From the NCBI GenBank assembly GCA_026169815.1, contig JAPFDT010000002.1:1-64000 (forward strand): a DNA stretch of 64,000 nucleotides, read 5' to 3'. Position 1 is the stretch's first letter, and every line of letters begins with the position of its first letter. Shown here piece after piece: positions 37,158 to 46,321 of this stretch. The notes under the pieces are model-generated. The model was not told the origin of the DNA and searched no databases. It worked only from the letters and a program-made list of their open reading frames with translations. The DNA comes from Pseudogracilibacillus sp. (GTDB taxonomy: Bacteria; Bacillota; Bacilli; Bacillales; Amphibacillaceae). Both the position numbers and the translations under genes were made by a program.

Positions 37158-37511
37158 TTAGCACTTCTCTGGTGCACCAACTGTTTCTTCCGTACGAAAA
37201 GATGATCCACATCCACATGACATGACTGCGTTAGGGTTATTGATCGTAAACCCGCCGCCCATCATATTTTCTTTAAAATCAATTTCTGTATTTTCCAAAA
37301 TCCCGATATCTTCTTTTGCTACGACTACGGCGATTTCATTAATCTCATCAGTCTTATCAAGGTCTTCATTTACTTCATCGTCAAACCCTAGTGCATAAGA
37401 AAGCCCACTACATCCTCCACCTTTGATACCGAAGCGTAAACGGCTACCTGATGGTTCACCTTCTAACATTTCTTTTATCTGTTGACGTGCTCTATCTGTA
37501 ATTGTAAACAT
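37158..37511 (-). CDS. yutM: A-type iron-sulfur carrier, HesB/IscA family
   Basis: A 117-residue Fe-S assembly protein with the three family cysteines: GGGCSGLSY (near residue 33) and SCGCGSSF (near 98-105). A-type carriers pass [4Fe-4S] or [2Fe-2S] clusters to apoproteins. A further cysteine is the last residue. GGAGG precedes ATG 37511. It lies beside yumC and yutI, as in B. subtilis, which groups reductant and Fe-S functions. Confidence 0.95.
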   Translation of the reverse strand: MFTITDRARQQIKEMLEGEPSGSRLRFGIKGGGCSGLSYALGFDDEVNEDLDKTDEINEIAVVVAKEDIGILENTEIDFKENMMGGGFTINNPNAVMSCGCGSSFRTEETVGAPEKC

Positions 37512-37743
37512 TACAACGACCTCCTCTACGAAATATCTCTTCTATTCTAGTATACAAACAACTTAAATACTGTTCAAATAATATACACTTTTTATTTTTT
37601 ATTCTTCCTTCTATAAACATTTATATTTACAAATAACACGATAAAAGTTAATATAAGAATAGGATGAATATAACTATCTGATTTAAATAAGTACAATGCT
37701 TTTATATAATATAATGGTTTTCTTAGGAAGGAGAATATACAGA

Positions 37744-37968
37744 ATGAGAGAAGATGTTCAAGCAGTATTAGAAAAATTACGCCCTTATTTACTACGTGAT
37801 GGTGGAGATGTTGAACTAATCGATGTAGACGAAGAAGGTATTGTTCAACTAAGATTAATGGGAGCTTGTGGGAATTGCCCAAGTTCAGCTATTACATTAA
37901 AAGCAGGTATTGAACGAGCACTAACTTCAGAAGTACCTGGAGTAACAGAAATCGAACAAGTATTTTAA
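37744..37968 (+). CDS. yutI: NifU C-terminal-domain Fe-S scaffold
   Basis: A 74-residue protein with [19 protein letters not shown] and the cluster-binding motif [13 protein letters not shown] (CxxC near residues 42-45). It matches the short NifU/NfuA scaffold family. ATG 37744 follows AAGGAG by 10 bases; an upstream in-frame start at 37696 would add residues unlike the family. TATAAT-like sequence lies at about 37703-37713. Confidence 0.93.
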   Translation: MREDVQAVLEKLRPYLLRDGGDVELIDVDEEGIVQLRLMGACGNCPSSAITLKAGIERALTSEVPGVTEIEQVF

Positions 37969-37979
37969 AGTATAATAGA

Positions 37980-38018
37980 AAGAAGCCGTTAACTGTGCGT
38001 GTTAATGGCTTCTTTTTT
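37980..38018 (+). terminator. yutI terminator
   Basis: GAAGCCGTTAAC pairs with GTTAATGGCTTC (one G-T pair) around a short loop, followed by TTTTTTATTT. Confidence 0.8.
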
Positions 38019-38035
38019 ATTTGAAAAATATATTA

Positions 38036-38665
38036 TCATCCATGATTGACGCTAACATTTTGCAAATTTTGTTCTAATAATTTTTTACTGTATTGTATTG
38101 TCACTTGCATAATTGGACCAACAGAAAATGCGACGAGTACTGTACCAATTCCAAGTGGACCACCTAATAAAAATCCTACAACTGCAACAACTACTTCCAT
38201 AATCGTTCGTGCGGAAGCAATACTTAACTTCGTTTTCTTCACCATTAGTAACATGAAGCTATCACGTGGCCCTGCACCTAAATTAGCTGAAATGTAAACC
38301 CCACTGCCAATCGCTATAAAACAAGTTCCCGCCACAAAAGCGATTAATTGAAAAGTAATTGTAGTTGGATTTGGAATAAGCCAATTGAATAAATCAATAA
38401 ATAATCCAACACAAACCATATTGGCATATGTACCGATTTTAGGAAATTCGCCTAATCCAATGGACGCTATTGTTATAATAATAATTCCCATAATAATCGA
38501 CCAAAGACCAATACTTAAGCCAAATTGTTTAAAGAGACCGATATGTAATACGTCCCAAGAACCAACTCCAAACCACTGTCCTTTTACTGTCAAAGCGACA
38601 CCAAGACCTAGAATCATTAAACCACCGAAAAAGAAACTCCAGCGAAGGATATAATCTTTTTTCAT
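38036..38665 (-). CDS. yczE: YczE/YyaS/YitT-family membrane protein
   Basis: A 209-residue integral membrane protein with about five hydrophobic segments. The family opening FFFGGLMILGLGVALTVKG and the motifs GSWDVLHIGLFKQFG and SANLGAGPRDSFMLLM support the call. YczE of B. subtilis has been tied to antibiotic (surfactin/bacillaene) export or regulation, but the molecular function is unclear. It is alone on the minus strand. Confidence 0.85.
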   Translation of the reverse strand: MKKDYILRWSFFFGGLMILGLGVALTVKGQWFGVGSWDVLHIGLFKQFGLSIGLWSIIMGIIIITIASIGLGEFPKIGTYANMVCVGLFIDLFNWLIPNPTTITFQLIAFVAGTCFIAIGSGVYISANLGAGPRDSFMLLMVKKTKLSIASARTIMEVVVAVVGFLLGGPLGIGTVLVAFSVGPIMQVTIQYSKKLLEQNLQNVSVNHG

Positions 38666-38920
38666 TAAAACCCACCACTTTCTATCACTTGCTTAATATA
38701 TTAACAAGTATCTATCTTTATTTTACATGCGTACAAAATAATGTAATTATTTACTACGAAAAAGCACATTAAAAAATTACCTTTTACAATTAAGGTAACT
38801 AAATGAAAAACTTTTATTAGAAATCAATTTGACACACATTCACAGTTCCCTACCTTATCATACATGAAATTAACGTTTGCACAAAAGAAACTGTTTAAGC
38901 TATTACATAATGTGACATAC

Positions 38921-38970
38921 AAAAGAGACTAGAATAAACCCTTGTTTAGGATAATTTTTCTAATCTCTTT
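38921..38970 (-). terminator. Terminator after the 2-hydroxyacid dehydrogenase
   Basis: AAAGAGACTAGA and TCTAATCTCTTT form imperfect arms 53 bases after the minus-strand gene. The stretch 38666-38920 is AT-rich and shows nothing else. Confidence 0.5.
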
Positions 38971-39022
38971 CACTATATCAATTTTTCTTATTATGAAAGT
39001 GGTTCAAGCTGCATAACTTATT

Positions 39023-39997
39023 TTATTTTTTCGCTTTCACTTCTGTTAGTGGATCTTTTCCAGCAAATATTTGACTTATATTATCCAAACATAGCTTAAT
39101 CATTTTCTCTCGAGTTTGTACAGATGCAGAACCAATATGTGGTAATAAAACAGCATTTGGTAAATCTACTAACGGATGAGTGGCATCAATTGGTTCATTT
39201 TTAAATACGTCGAGTCCTGCTGCTTGAATCACACCACGTTGCAATGCATCATATAAAGCTTGTTCATCTACGACCCCACCACGGGATACATTGATAAAAA
39301 TGGCAGAACTTTTCATAGCGGAGAAAGCTTGTTCATCAAATAAATCTTTCGTTTCGTCTGTTAATGGAATCAATGATACAACGAAGTCCGCTTCACTAAT
39401 AACGTCTTCAAAAGTTCCGTATCTTGCTCCTAATTCTGTTTCAATTTTTTCATTTCGATTTCGGTTGTGATATAAAATATCCATACCAAAGCCTTTTGCT
39501 CGTCTTCCTACTGCTTCACCAATGCGCCCCATACCTATTATTCCGATTGTTTTATTATGGATATCACTACCAGCAAGCATAAATGGTGCCCAATCACCCC
39601 AACTACTATCCTTTATTACCTGACTTGCTTCAACAATTCTTCTTGCTGTCGCTAGTAACAAAGTAAATGCTAAATCAGCTGTTGTCTCTGTTAAAACATC
39701 TGGTGTATTCGTCACGATAATATTATGTTCACTCGCTGCAGCAACATCAATATTATCATATCCGACAGCCATATTAGCAATTACTTTTAAATGGGAAGCA
39801 TGATCTAAAAAGGTTATATCAATATTTTCTGTAATTGTACTTAATATTCCATCTGCTTTACTTACTTCTTTATATAACACATCTTGAGGTACTGGTGTAT
39901 CTGCTTCTTGCCACATTTTAAATTGTAGATGTTCTTCATACGGTTTAAGTAACTCCTCCGGTAATTTCCTTGTCACGTAAATAAGTGGTTTACTCAT
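39023..39997 (-). CDS. D-2-hydroxyacid dehydrogenase (glyoxylate/hydroxypyruvate reductase type)
   Basis: A 324-residue NAD(P)-dependent enzyme. The Rossmann motif GIIGMGRIGEAVGRRAKG lies near residues 151-168, the catalytic Arg in INVSRGGVVDEQAL near 235-248, and the catalytic His in LLPHIGSASVQTREKM near 284-299. The overall length and the N-terminal VTRKLPEELLKPYEE fit the GyaR/GRHPR group, which reduces glyoxylate or hydroxypyruvate. The exact substrate cannot be fixed from sequence. It stands alone. Confidence 0.88.
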   Translation of the reverse strand: MSKPLIYVTRKLPEELLKPYEEHLQFKMWQEADTPVPQDVLYKEVSKADGILSTITENIDITFLDHASHLKVIANMAVGYDNIDVAAASEHNIIVTNTPDVLTETTADLAFTLLLATARRIVEASQVIKDSSWGDWAPFMLAGSDIHNKTIGIIGMGRIGEAVGRRAKGFGMDILYHNRNRNEKIETELGARYGTFEDVISEADFVVSLIPLTDETKDLFDEQAFSAMKSSAIFINVSRGGVVDEQALYDALQRGVIQAAGLDVFKNEPIDATHPLVDLPNAVLLPHIGSASVQTREKMIKLCLDNISQIFAGKDPLTEVKAKK

Positions 39998-40144
39998 TAA
40001 GCTTCCTCCTTTATGTTCAGTTATTTATTATTTTAGCATAGATATACATTAGATTCATTGTCACTTTCAAAAACTTAATGGTATACTTAAAGGAATTGTA
40101 CCTATAATTGTAGTAAGAGATATTTTAGAAAGTATGGTGTAAAT

Positions 40145-40648
40145 ATGCGTGAAGATCAAACAGAACTAGAAAAGAAAGCAAGAGATTTATTGCATAGTCG
40201 CGGAGTAGAAATTAAAGATATTGCAGAATTAGTGTACTATTTACAAGCTAAATATTTCACTGATTTAACGATGGATATGTGTACTTACAACGTAAATCGA
40301 GTTTTAGCTAAACGTGAAGTGCAACATGCCATTTTAACTGGAATTGAATTAGATGTGTTAGCAGAGAAAAATCAATTATCTGAACCTTTACTTAACATTA
40401 TTCAACGTGATGAAGGTTTATATGGAATTGATGAAGTCATTGCTTATTCGATTGTGAACGTCTATGGTTCCATTGGGATTACAAGTTATGGTTTTATTGA
40501 TAAACAAAAACCAGGAATTTTAAATGAGTTAAATGATTTAAGCTCTGGTAAGATCCATACGTTTTTAGACGATATCGTTGGGGCGATTGCCGCTGCTGCC
40601 TCAAGTCGATTAGCACATTCTTATGCTGGTGATTTAAACGGCCAATAA
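40145..40648 (+). CDS. yutG: Phosphatidylglycerophosphatase A-like protein YutG
   Basis: A 167-residue soluble-looking protein with the family features MCTYNVNRVLAKREVQ and DEGLYGIDEVIAYSIVNVYG, and the C-terminal FLDDIVGAIAAAASSRLAH. It belongs to the PgpA-like YutG group; the lipid phosphatase activity rests on distant similarity only. The start ATG 40145 has a weak ribosome binding site. It converges on yutF as in B. subtilis. Confidence 0.88.
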   Translation: MREDQTELEKKARDLLHSRGVEIKDIAELVYYLQAKYFTDLTMDMCTYNVNRVLAKREVQHAILTGIELDVLAEKNQLSEPLLNIIQRDEGLYGIDEVIAYSIVNVYGSIGITSYGFIDKQKPGILNELNDLSSGKIHTFLDDIVGAIAAAASSRLAHSYAGDLNGQ

Positions 40649-40701
40649 AAAAATTCGTCTTACTGGAAGTTAGAAATAAAACTTAGTAAGACGAATTTTT
40701 T
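40649..40701. terminator. Bidirectional terminator between yutG and yutF
   Basis: AAAAATTCGTCTTACT pairs perfectly with AGTAAGACGAATTTTT over a 20-base loop that has a further small stem. Confidence 0.88.
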
Positions 40702-40706
40702 CATCG

Positions 40707-41489
40707 TTAATTATTCACTTGGCTAATACGCGCTAACCATGTAGATAAATTTTCTTCTATGTAAGTTGGTTGCTTAACTCCACCTTGCAAGTGTTCCCTA
40801 GTACTCACCCCTGTTAACACCATTAACGTATCAATCTGAGCATCAATACCAAACGTAATGTCTGTGTCATAATTATCTCCAACCATTAAGACTTCTTCTT
40901 TCGACATTTGTAAATAATGTAATGCTTGTTCCACCATAATCGCCTCTGGCTTGCCAATGTAGATTGGTTTTACTCCTGTACTTACTGCTACAGCTTGTGT
41001 AATCGAACCATTTCCTGGCTTAAAGCCTGCTTCTGTTGGAATTGCTGCGTCTTTATTTGTTGAAATAAAGGTCGCACCATTACGAATTAATGTACATGCA
41101 GTTGCCAATTTTTCATACGTTAACTCCCGATCTAATCCAACGACGACATAATCACTCGCTTCATCTGTTACAATCATACCCTCTTTTTCTAACGCTTCTC
41201 GTAAGCCTACTTCTCCTATCATGTACACTTGATTCCCTGCTTGTTTTTCTTTTATATAGTTCGCTGCTGCAATTGCTGAAGTTAAAACTTGCTCTTCCTT
41301 CGCATCAATACCAAACTTCTTTAACTTAGCAATAACGGCTGATTGTGTACTAGTTGCATTATTAGTAACATACATATGAGGAGTTGATGTTTGTTGTAAA
41401 TGTTGAATAAATTCCTTTGCCCCATCAATCGGCTCATTCCCCCGATACATCGTACCGTCTAAATCGATTAAATAACCTGCATATTTCAA
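40707..41489 (-). CDS. yutF: HAD-superfamily phosphatase, NagD/YutF type
   Basis: A 260-residue HAD hydrolase with a C2 cap. The nucleophile motif LIDLDGTMYRG is at residues 7-17, motif II YVTNNAT near 40-46, the motif III lysine in YIGKPEAIMVEQAL near 178, and motif IV GDNYDTDI near 204. It likely dephosphorylates small phosphate metabolites; p-nitrophenyl-type phosphatases of this group have loose specificity. TTG 41489 follows AGGTGAT. Confidence 0.93.
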   Translation of the reverse strand: MKYAGYLIDLDGTMYRGNEPIDGAKEFIQHLQQTSTPHMYVTNNATSTQSAVIAKLKKFGIDAKEEQVLTSAIAAANYIKEKQAGNQVYMIGEVGLREALEKEGMIVTDEASDYVVVGLDRELTYEKLATACTLIRNGATFISTNKDAAIPTEAGFKPGNGSITQAVAVSTGVKPIYIGKPEAIMVEQALHYLQMSKEEVLMVGDNYDTDITFGIDAQIDTLMVLTGVSTREHLQGGVKQPTYIEENLSTWLARISQVNN

Positions 41490-41528
41490 AATGGATCACC
41501 TACTAACATTATTATATATGGATAAAGT

Positions 41529-42167
41529 TTAATCCTTTTCTGGTTTTGTGATCGTCCAGCTACAATATGATTTCCCTTTTGTCATATAAGCATGTGCTTT
41601 AACATCACTATTTGGGAATAAATCTTGATACATTTCTTTTTCATTCGCACAAATCGAATCATATGAACTAGCTAATGAGTATATTGGACAATTATAATTT
41701 TTAACTAAATAATCACCAGATGCTGTTTGTTCAATTTCGTGCATATACCCTTTTTCATCTTGCATTTTATATAATAATGCAATTTTTTCATCAAAACTTT
41801 TATCTGATAATACAGTTTTAAGTTCAATTTCCTCGCGGTCTTTCCTGGCTGATAAGACTGCATCTACAGCTTCTTCTCCACCAACCTCTTTAATATCTGT
41901 TAACATATCTTTAGAAAATTGCTCATATTGACTTGGAAAGGTGTCATGCCCTTTTGTAGTAAGCGAATAAATAATATACGGTCGTCCTATTTCTTGTTTT
42001 TCTGTACGTTCAGCAACGAATCCCTCTCGAATTAAATCATTCAAATGTCTTCTAACGGCTACATTCGAAATCGTAAAATAGTCCATAATTTCTTTAATTG
42101 AAGCTTCACTATCTCTTTTCAAAATAAATAGTAGCTTTTCTTTTGTACTTTTTAGGTGACTTAACAC
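41529..42167 (-). CDS. SufR-like winged-helix regulator with C-terminal cysteines
   Basis: The 212-residue regulator has an N-terminal winged helix (residues about 5-75, with TISNVAVRRHLNDLIREGFV as recognition region). In the C-terminal part three cysteines stand as C160-x12-C173-x28-C202, close to the Fe-S ligand spacing of SufR repressors. It may thus sense Fe-S state, which would fit nearby yutM, yutI and yumC, but targets are not visible. GTG 42167 has AGGAGG 7 bases before it, overlapping the end of yutE, so the two genes are cotranscribed. Confidence 0.75.
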   Translation of the reverse strand: MLSHLKSTKEKLLFILKRDSEASIKEIMDYFTISNVAVRRHLNDLIREGFVAERTEKQEIGRPYIIYSLTTKGHDTFPSQYEQFSKDMLTDIKEVGGEEAVDAVLSARKDREEIELKTVLSDKSFDEKIALLYKMQDEKGYMHEIEQTASGDYLVKNYNCPIYSLASSYDSICANEKEMYQDLFPNSDVKAHAYMTKGKSYCSWTITKPEKD

Positions 42168-42178
42168 GTGGACTCCTC

Positions 42179-42622
42179 CTAAGATTCATTTGAAAAAGCG
42201 TTAGCAACCCCTAATTCATTTACTAAATAAGCTCGAATATGTGAACTGAATTTACCCAATGTCTCTTTTGATGCGAATAAAGTTTCTTGAATCGTATCGT
42301 GATCAATATTTAAATAATCTTGGACAATCATTTTTCGTAAATCTATAAACGACTTATAACTAATTTCATCTTCTTGTGGAAGTACTTTTTCATCTAATAA
42401 AATATCGATAATATCATAATAACTTCCTGGATCACGCATAATAAAACCATCTATCATCATATTTCCAACATCTAGAATCGACTCTATTAATACATGAACA
42501 ATACGCTCTAACGCAAGTTGTTCCACAGTAGATGAAAAACTTCTATCCTCTTTTACTTCAGTTAAAACGTTATCCATATTCGTAATAATTGCCTCAATCT
42601 CACTTCGATTAACAAAATACAT
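42179..42622 (-). CDS. yutE: HepT-like DUF86 protein YutE
   Basis: A 147-residue all-helical protein of the DUF86/HepT family. HepT toxins carry R-x4-6-H-x-Y; here the matching segment is R96-KMIV-Q101-D-Y103, so the catalytic histidine is replaced by glutamine. No MntA-type nucleotidyltransferase antitoxin lies beside it. It is therefore probably not an active toxin RNase but a housekeeping relative like B. subtilis YutE. It overlaps functionally with the regulator gene 11 bases downstream. Confidence 0.85.
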   Translation of the reverse strand: MYFVNRSEIEAIITNMDNVLTEVKEDRSFSSTVEQLALERIVHVLIESILDVGNMMIDGFIMRDPGSYYDIIDILLDEKVLPQEDEISYKSFIDLRKMIVQDYLNIDHDTIQETLFASKETLGKFSSHIRAYLVNELGVANAFSNES

Positions 42623-42802
42623 CTATAATCCCTCGCTATCCGTATTCACTAAGTTTATTATAACATATTTATTGTAAAAAAGAGTCCGAAACGATGAATC
42701 TTATGACCCATTTACCTTAATTTTTGTTGTTACTAGTGGCTTTCAAGTAGTTGAATGATATACTAGTAATAATAACCTTTTTCTTGAAGGGAAGTGAACG
42801 GA

Positions 42803-44278
42803 ATGCCTAGTGGGAAGAATCAGAAAGTTACTAATAATTTATTAAGTTATGATACAACCGATATTGCTCGATTCATTCAAGAAAGAAAAATTACGAGTGA
42901 AGAAGTAACTTTAACATTAATTAACCATATAAAAGAAGTAAATAAAGAATTAAATGCAGTCGTTGAAGAACGTTTTACAGCTGCTTTAGAGGAAGCTAAG
43001 CAGGCAGATAAACAAATTGATAAAGCGTCTTTTCAGCGTCAACCATTATACGGCGTCCCAGTTAGTATAAAAGAAGCCATTCACGTCAAAGGTATGAAAA
43101 CGACTGGTGGGATTAGCCATCGGAAAGATATTATTATGACACATGATGCGGATGTCGTAACTTTACTAAAAAGTGCAGGTGCCATCATTCTGTGCAAAAC
43201 GAATACATCTTCATTATGTTTTTATCATGAATCAGATAATAAATTATACGGTCAAACAAATAATGGTTGGAGTATGCAAAAGTCTGCCAGTGGATCTAGT
43301 GGTGGAGAAGCAGCATTAGTCGCTGTTGGTGGCTCTTATGTAGGTCTAAGCTCTGATATCGGTGGTTCCATACGTTTTCCGAGTCATTTTAACGGTGTTG
43401 TCGGATTTAAGCCAGGGAAATTTCAAGTATCGACAAATGGACATTTTCCTGCTGATAATATTCCACTAAAAGCTCGTATGTCTAGCGTTGGACCTATTGG
43501 TAAATCTGTTCGCGATGTACAAATGGTATATGACATTATCGCTAATAAAACGAAACAAAAAGCCATTTATGAAAAAATGATTATCGATATTTTGCCAGAT
43601 GATAATGGATTTCCATTAGCTAAACCTATTGCACATGCACTTAGTAACATAACTGATTTTTTACAAAATTATTATCAAACAAATATAGCAATACCACCTT
43701 ACTTCAATCAAAGTGCTACATTATGGCAAGAGTTAATGTCAATTGACGGTGGCAGTGAAATAAAAAAGTTAGCGTTTAATACAGATCGTGTCAATGTATG
43801 GCGTCATTATTTAAAAGAAAAAGCAACGAAACGTACAAAGACGAATCAATATTTATCTTGGGCATTAATCGGTGCCAATTTATTTAAACCTTCTGCTAAA
43901 CGCAAGAAGGAAATTGAAACATTTATTGCAGAAGGCGACCGAGCGTTAGATAGCTATCTTAAAAACAGAATTCTTATCTTTCCAGTCTATCATCGTTCTG
44001 CATTAAAACATGGTGAAATGTATAAAGAAATTTTCTCCATTAAAAAGACATTTAAAAAGTTTATGCCTTATGCTGCATATGCAAATGTTTGGGGATTACC
44101 TGCTTTAACGATTCCTGTTGGATTTGATGATAATGGTTTACCATTTGCGGTTCAACTCATTAGTAAAAATGGGAATGAAAAATCGTTGTTTAAATTAGGT
44201 ACACTTATAGAACAACAATTTGGTGGATATACACGAAGTACTATTTATGATAAACAAGAACATCTACAATCGATGTAA
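42803..44278 (+). CDS. Amidase-signature family enzyme
   Basis: A 491-residue hydrolase with the complete Ser-cisSer-Lys triad: K90 in VSIKEAIHV, cis-Ser S163 in SASGSSGGE, and nucleophile S189 in SDIGGSIR. It is not clearly GatA, since the neighbours gatC and gatB are absent and the C-terminal half is divergent (long Lys-rich segment near residues 330-375). It probably hydrolyses an amide of unknown structure. I chose ATG 42803 because GAAGGG lies about 11 bases before; GTG 42794 is too close to it. Confidence 0.88.
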   Translation: MPSGKNQKVTNNLLSYDTTDIARFIQERKITSEEVTLTLINHIKEVNKELNAVVEERFTAALEEAKQADKQIDKASFQRQPLYGVPVSIKEAIHVKGMKTTGGISHRKDIIMTHDADVVTLLKSAGAIILCKTNTSSLCFYHESDNKLYGQTNNGWSMQKSASGSSGGEAALVAVGGSYVGLSSDIGGSIRFPSHFNGVVGFKPGKFQVSTNGHFPADNIPLKARMSSVGPIGKSVRDVQMVYDIIANKTKQKAIYEKMIIDILPDDNGFPLAKPIAHALSNITDFLQNYYQTNIAIPPYFNQSATLWQELMSIDGGSEIKKLAFNTDRVNVWRHYLKEKATKRTKTNQYLSWALIGANLFKPSAKRKKEIETFIAEGDRALDSYLKNRILIFPVYHRSALKHGEMYKEIFSIKKTFKKFMPYAAYANVWGLPALTIPVGFDDNGLPFAVQLISKNGNEKSLFKLGTLIEQQFGGYTRSTIYDKQEHLQSM

Positions 44279-44297
44279 CAAATTCGAATAAAAACAA

Positions 44298-44350
44298 CCT
44301 AAAATAACCCTCAGGATATGCACAGTATCTGTCTGAAGGTTATTTTTTTA
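44298..44350 (+). terminator. Terminator after the amidase gene
   Basis: AAATAACCCTCAG and CTGAAGGTTATTT pair with one bulge over a 25-base loop and end in TTTTTTT. Confidence 0.75.
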
Positions 44351-44355
44351 TTATA

Positions 44356-44534
44356 GTTGAATCTCATAATTAATTTTAGTCTGTTAAACACGAAATTTGG
44401 ATTCGGTATCAAACCTGTTTACTTTCTTTACAGTCGATTGCTTTCCAGTGGGCACAGCCTCAACTCATGTAGCAACATTAACGTGTTGCTACATGGATTT
44501 TGCTTAAACTTTCCTGTTCTGAAATTGATTCAAC
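44356..44534 (-). repeat. Family A palindromic element, copy A5 (shortened)
   Basis: Outer arms GTTGAATC (44356-44363) and GATTCAAC (44527-44534) enclose AACACGAAATTTGG, GTTTACTTTC, AGTCGATTGCTTTCC and the inner hairpin ATGTAGCAACATT-aac-GTGTTGCTACAT. The right half beyond the hairpin is largely deleted, so the core stem can no longer form. Confidence 0.65.
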
Positions 44535-44544
44535 TACACATTCA

Positions 44545-44817
44545 TTAATCTACTTTTTTCAATACGAAAAAAGCACAACCAAAATTACAATATTCTAATA
44601 TATAATCATCTAACATATCGATTCTTGTATTATAAGAGGCATTTCCATGTTTTGGGTGATAAAAGCCTTTAAGACGCAATTGACTATAACCCCAGTCCCC
44701 AACAATATAATCATACTTTTTAAGTACATCCGCATAACGTTCCGCTATTGCTTCTTCTTGAAAACCTTCTCTAACATTTTCAATTACTTCATATTGTTTT
44801 CCATTTAATTCTATCAT
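44545..44817 (-). CDS. yutD: Conserved protein YutD
   Basis: A 90-residue protein of the DUF1027 family, recognised by KYDYIVGDWGYSQLRLKGFY near residues 34-53 and LDDYILEYCNFGCAFFVL near the C-terminus. Function is unknown. GAGGTGATAGG precedes ATG 44817. It is divergent from lytH. Confidence 0.92.
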   Translation of the reverse strand: MIELNGKQYEVIENVREGFQEEAIAERYADVLKKYDYIVGDWGYSQLRLKGFYHPKHGNASYNTRIDMLDDYILEYCNFGCAFFVLKKVD

Positions 44818-44972
44818 TGTCCTATCACCTCATACGTGAGTATAGTTTATCACATTTTTCTAATATAACGTATTTTTTATGTATTTTACAACACAATATA
44901 AAAACAAAGCTTATTTTTCAACATGCTTTTACTTATCTAATACTGGATTTCTTTTCGAAAGGAGTTAGGACG

Positions 44973-45962
44973 ATTTTTTTATATAGCAAAAAATCAATAT
45001 ACGTTTTTATTGGATTTATCATCATAAATATGATTTTATTGCATCCAAATCCCACACTTGCCGCTGATACGTCAATAGAAGAAAAACGAATGGCACTATA
45101 TAAAAAAACGGAAGCTGTTACATTAGTTCCGTGGTATTACATCGCTGCCATCGATCAATATGAAAGAAATATTGCACAGGATGAAAAAGATAACACCATT
45201 ATTTCAGTCCAATTTGAACCAATTGAATGGTATGGTCCTGGTAATATAATGCAACATAAGGAAGCACACATTGTTAATTTCTTTCAAGGTTTAGGACTCG
45301 ATGGTAATGGCGACGGACATGCTGATTTAAACAGTGAAGAAGACCGCATCTATACAGCTGGAGTAATGTTAAGTAAATATGGAATGACAGAAGATGACAT
45401 TAAAATTAGTTTATGGGAACATTATAAGCGGGATTTAACAGTAAAAACAATTGTGAATATTGCAAAGGTATATCAACATTTTGATTCGATTACATTAACT
45501 AAACGGGATTTTCCTGTCGATATCAGTTATAACTATAGTTATAATAATACGTGGGGAGACCGCCGTGGATTTGGTGGTAATCGAATCCATGAAGGTACGG
45601 ATATTTTCGCTTCCTATAGTACACCTGTAAAAGCAACTACTTATGGGATTGTGGAATTAAAAGGATGGAATTTATATGGTGGATGGCGAATCGGGATTAG
45701 AGATATTCATAACATTTATCATTACTATGCTCATTTAAATAATTATGAAGATAAGATTGAAATTGGTGATGTCATTCAACCTGGTGATGTACTAGGTACA
45801 GTTGGCTCTAGTGGTTATGGACCACCAGGAACTTCCGGAAAATTCCCACCTCATCTTCACTATGGAATGTATCGAGATAACGGTAATGTAGAATGGTCAT
45901 TTGATCCATACCCTTATTTAAAACGTTGGGAGCAACTTTCAAAAGAAGCAAAAAGAGACTAA
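44973..45962 (+). CDS. lytH: M23 endopeptidase, LytH-type sporulation enzyme
   Basis: A secreted metallopeptidase with an N-terminal signal (KKS, then a hydrophobic run of about 18 residues to PTLAA). The C-terminal LytM domain has zinc ligands H206 and D210 (HEGTDIF) and H294-L-H296 (HLHYG). Gene position beside yutD and yunB and the length (329 residues against about 326) match LytH, which trims muropeptide side chains of the spore cortex to L-Ala. No ATG, GTG or TTG stands near the ribosome binding site GAAAGGAG; ATT 44973 lies 8 bases after it and gives an ideal signal peptide, so an ATT start is likely. An ATG at 44817 in frame lies inside the divergent gene's start. Confidence 0.85.
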   Translation: MFLYSKKSIYVFIGFIIINMILLHPNPTLAADTSIEEKRMALYKKTEAVTLVPWYYIAAIDQYERNIAQDEKDNTIISVQFEPIEWYGPGNIMQHKEAHIVNFFQGLGLDGNGDGHADLNSEEDRIYTAGVMLSKYGMTEDDIKISLWEHYKRDLTVKTIVNIAKVYQHFDSITLTKRDFPVDISYNYSYNNTWGDRRGFGGNRIHEGTDIFASYSTPVKATTYGIVELKGWNLYGGWRIGIRDIHNIYHYYAHLNNYEDKIEIGDVIQPGDVLGTVGSSGYGPPGTSGKFPPHLHYGMYRDNGNVEWSFDPYPYLKRWEQLSKEAKRD

Positions 45963-46087
45963 CGCAAAATGTCATACTGCTTAAAGATGGAACGGTTAAA
46001 TAACTGCTCTAGAGAGATATTCCGCTTCATTATATATTTATCCATATTTAATTTGTGAGCATGTTTTGTTCCAATCTCTTCTCGTTA

Positions 46088-46321
46088 TTACTTGAATCAA
46101 TTTCATAATAGAAAAATCTGATTAAAAACACGTAGGACAACTCTTATTTTTTTGAAACATAGGTGTTTTCTTATGTCACTAAGTTTACTTGAATGGAAGC
46201 CGACTGACTCTTGAGGGAAGAGCATGAGTCAGTCGGCTGTAATGAAAGTAAACGGATAGATCATCAAACATAAAGTTCTTGTTTAAGTTACTAAATATGA
46301 TTAATGAAATTAATTCTATTA
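46088..46321 (+). repeat. Family A palindromic element, copy A6 (inner hairpin deleted)
   Basis: Outer arms TTACTTGAATCAATTTCATA (46088 on) and TTAATGAAATTAATTCTATT (46301 on) are inverted copies. The core GAAGCCGACTGACTC pairs with GAGTCAGTCGGCTG around AGGGAAGAGCAT, with the usual inner hairpin and CTCAA segment gone. The right arm runs into the stop codon of metS. Confidence 0.78.

Noticed and set aside
42179-42622. HepT/MntA toxin-antitoxin system
   Set aside because: The catalytic histidine is replaced and there is no nucleotidyltransferase antitoxin gene; synteny points to housekeeping yutE.
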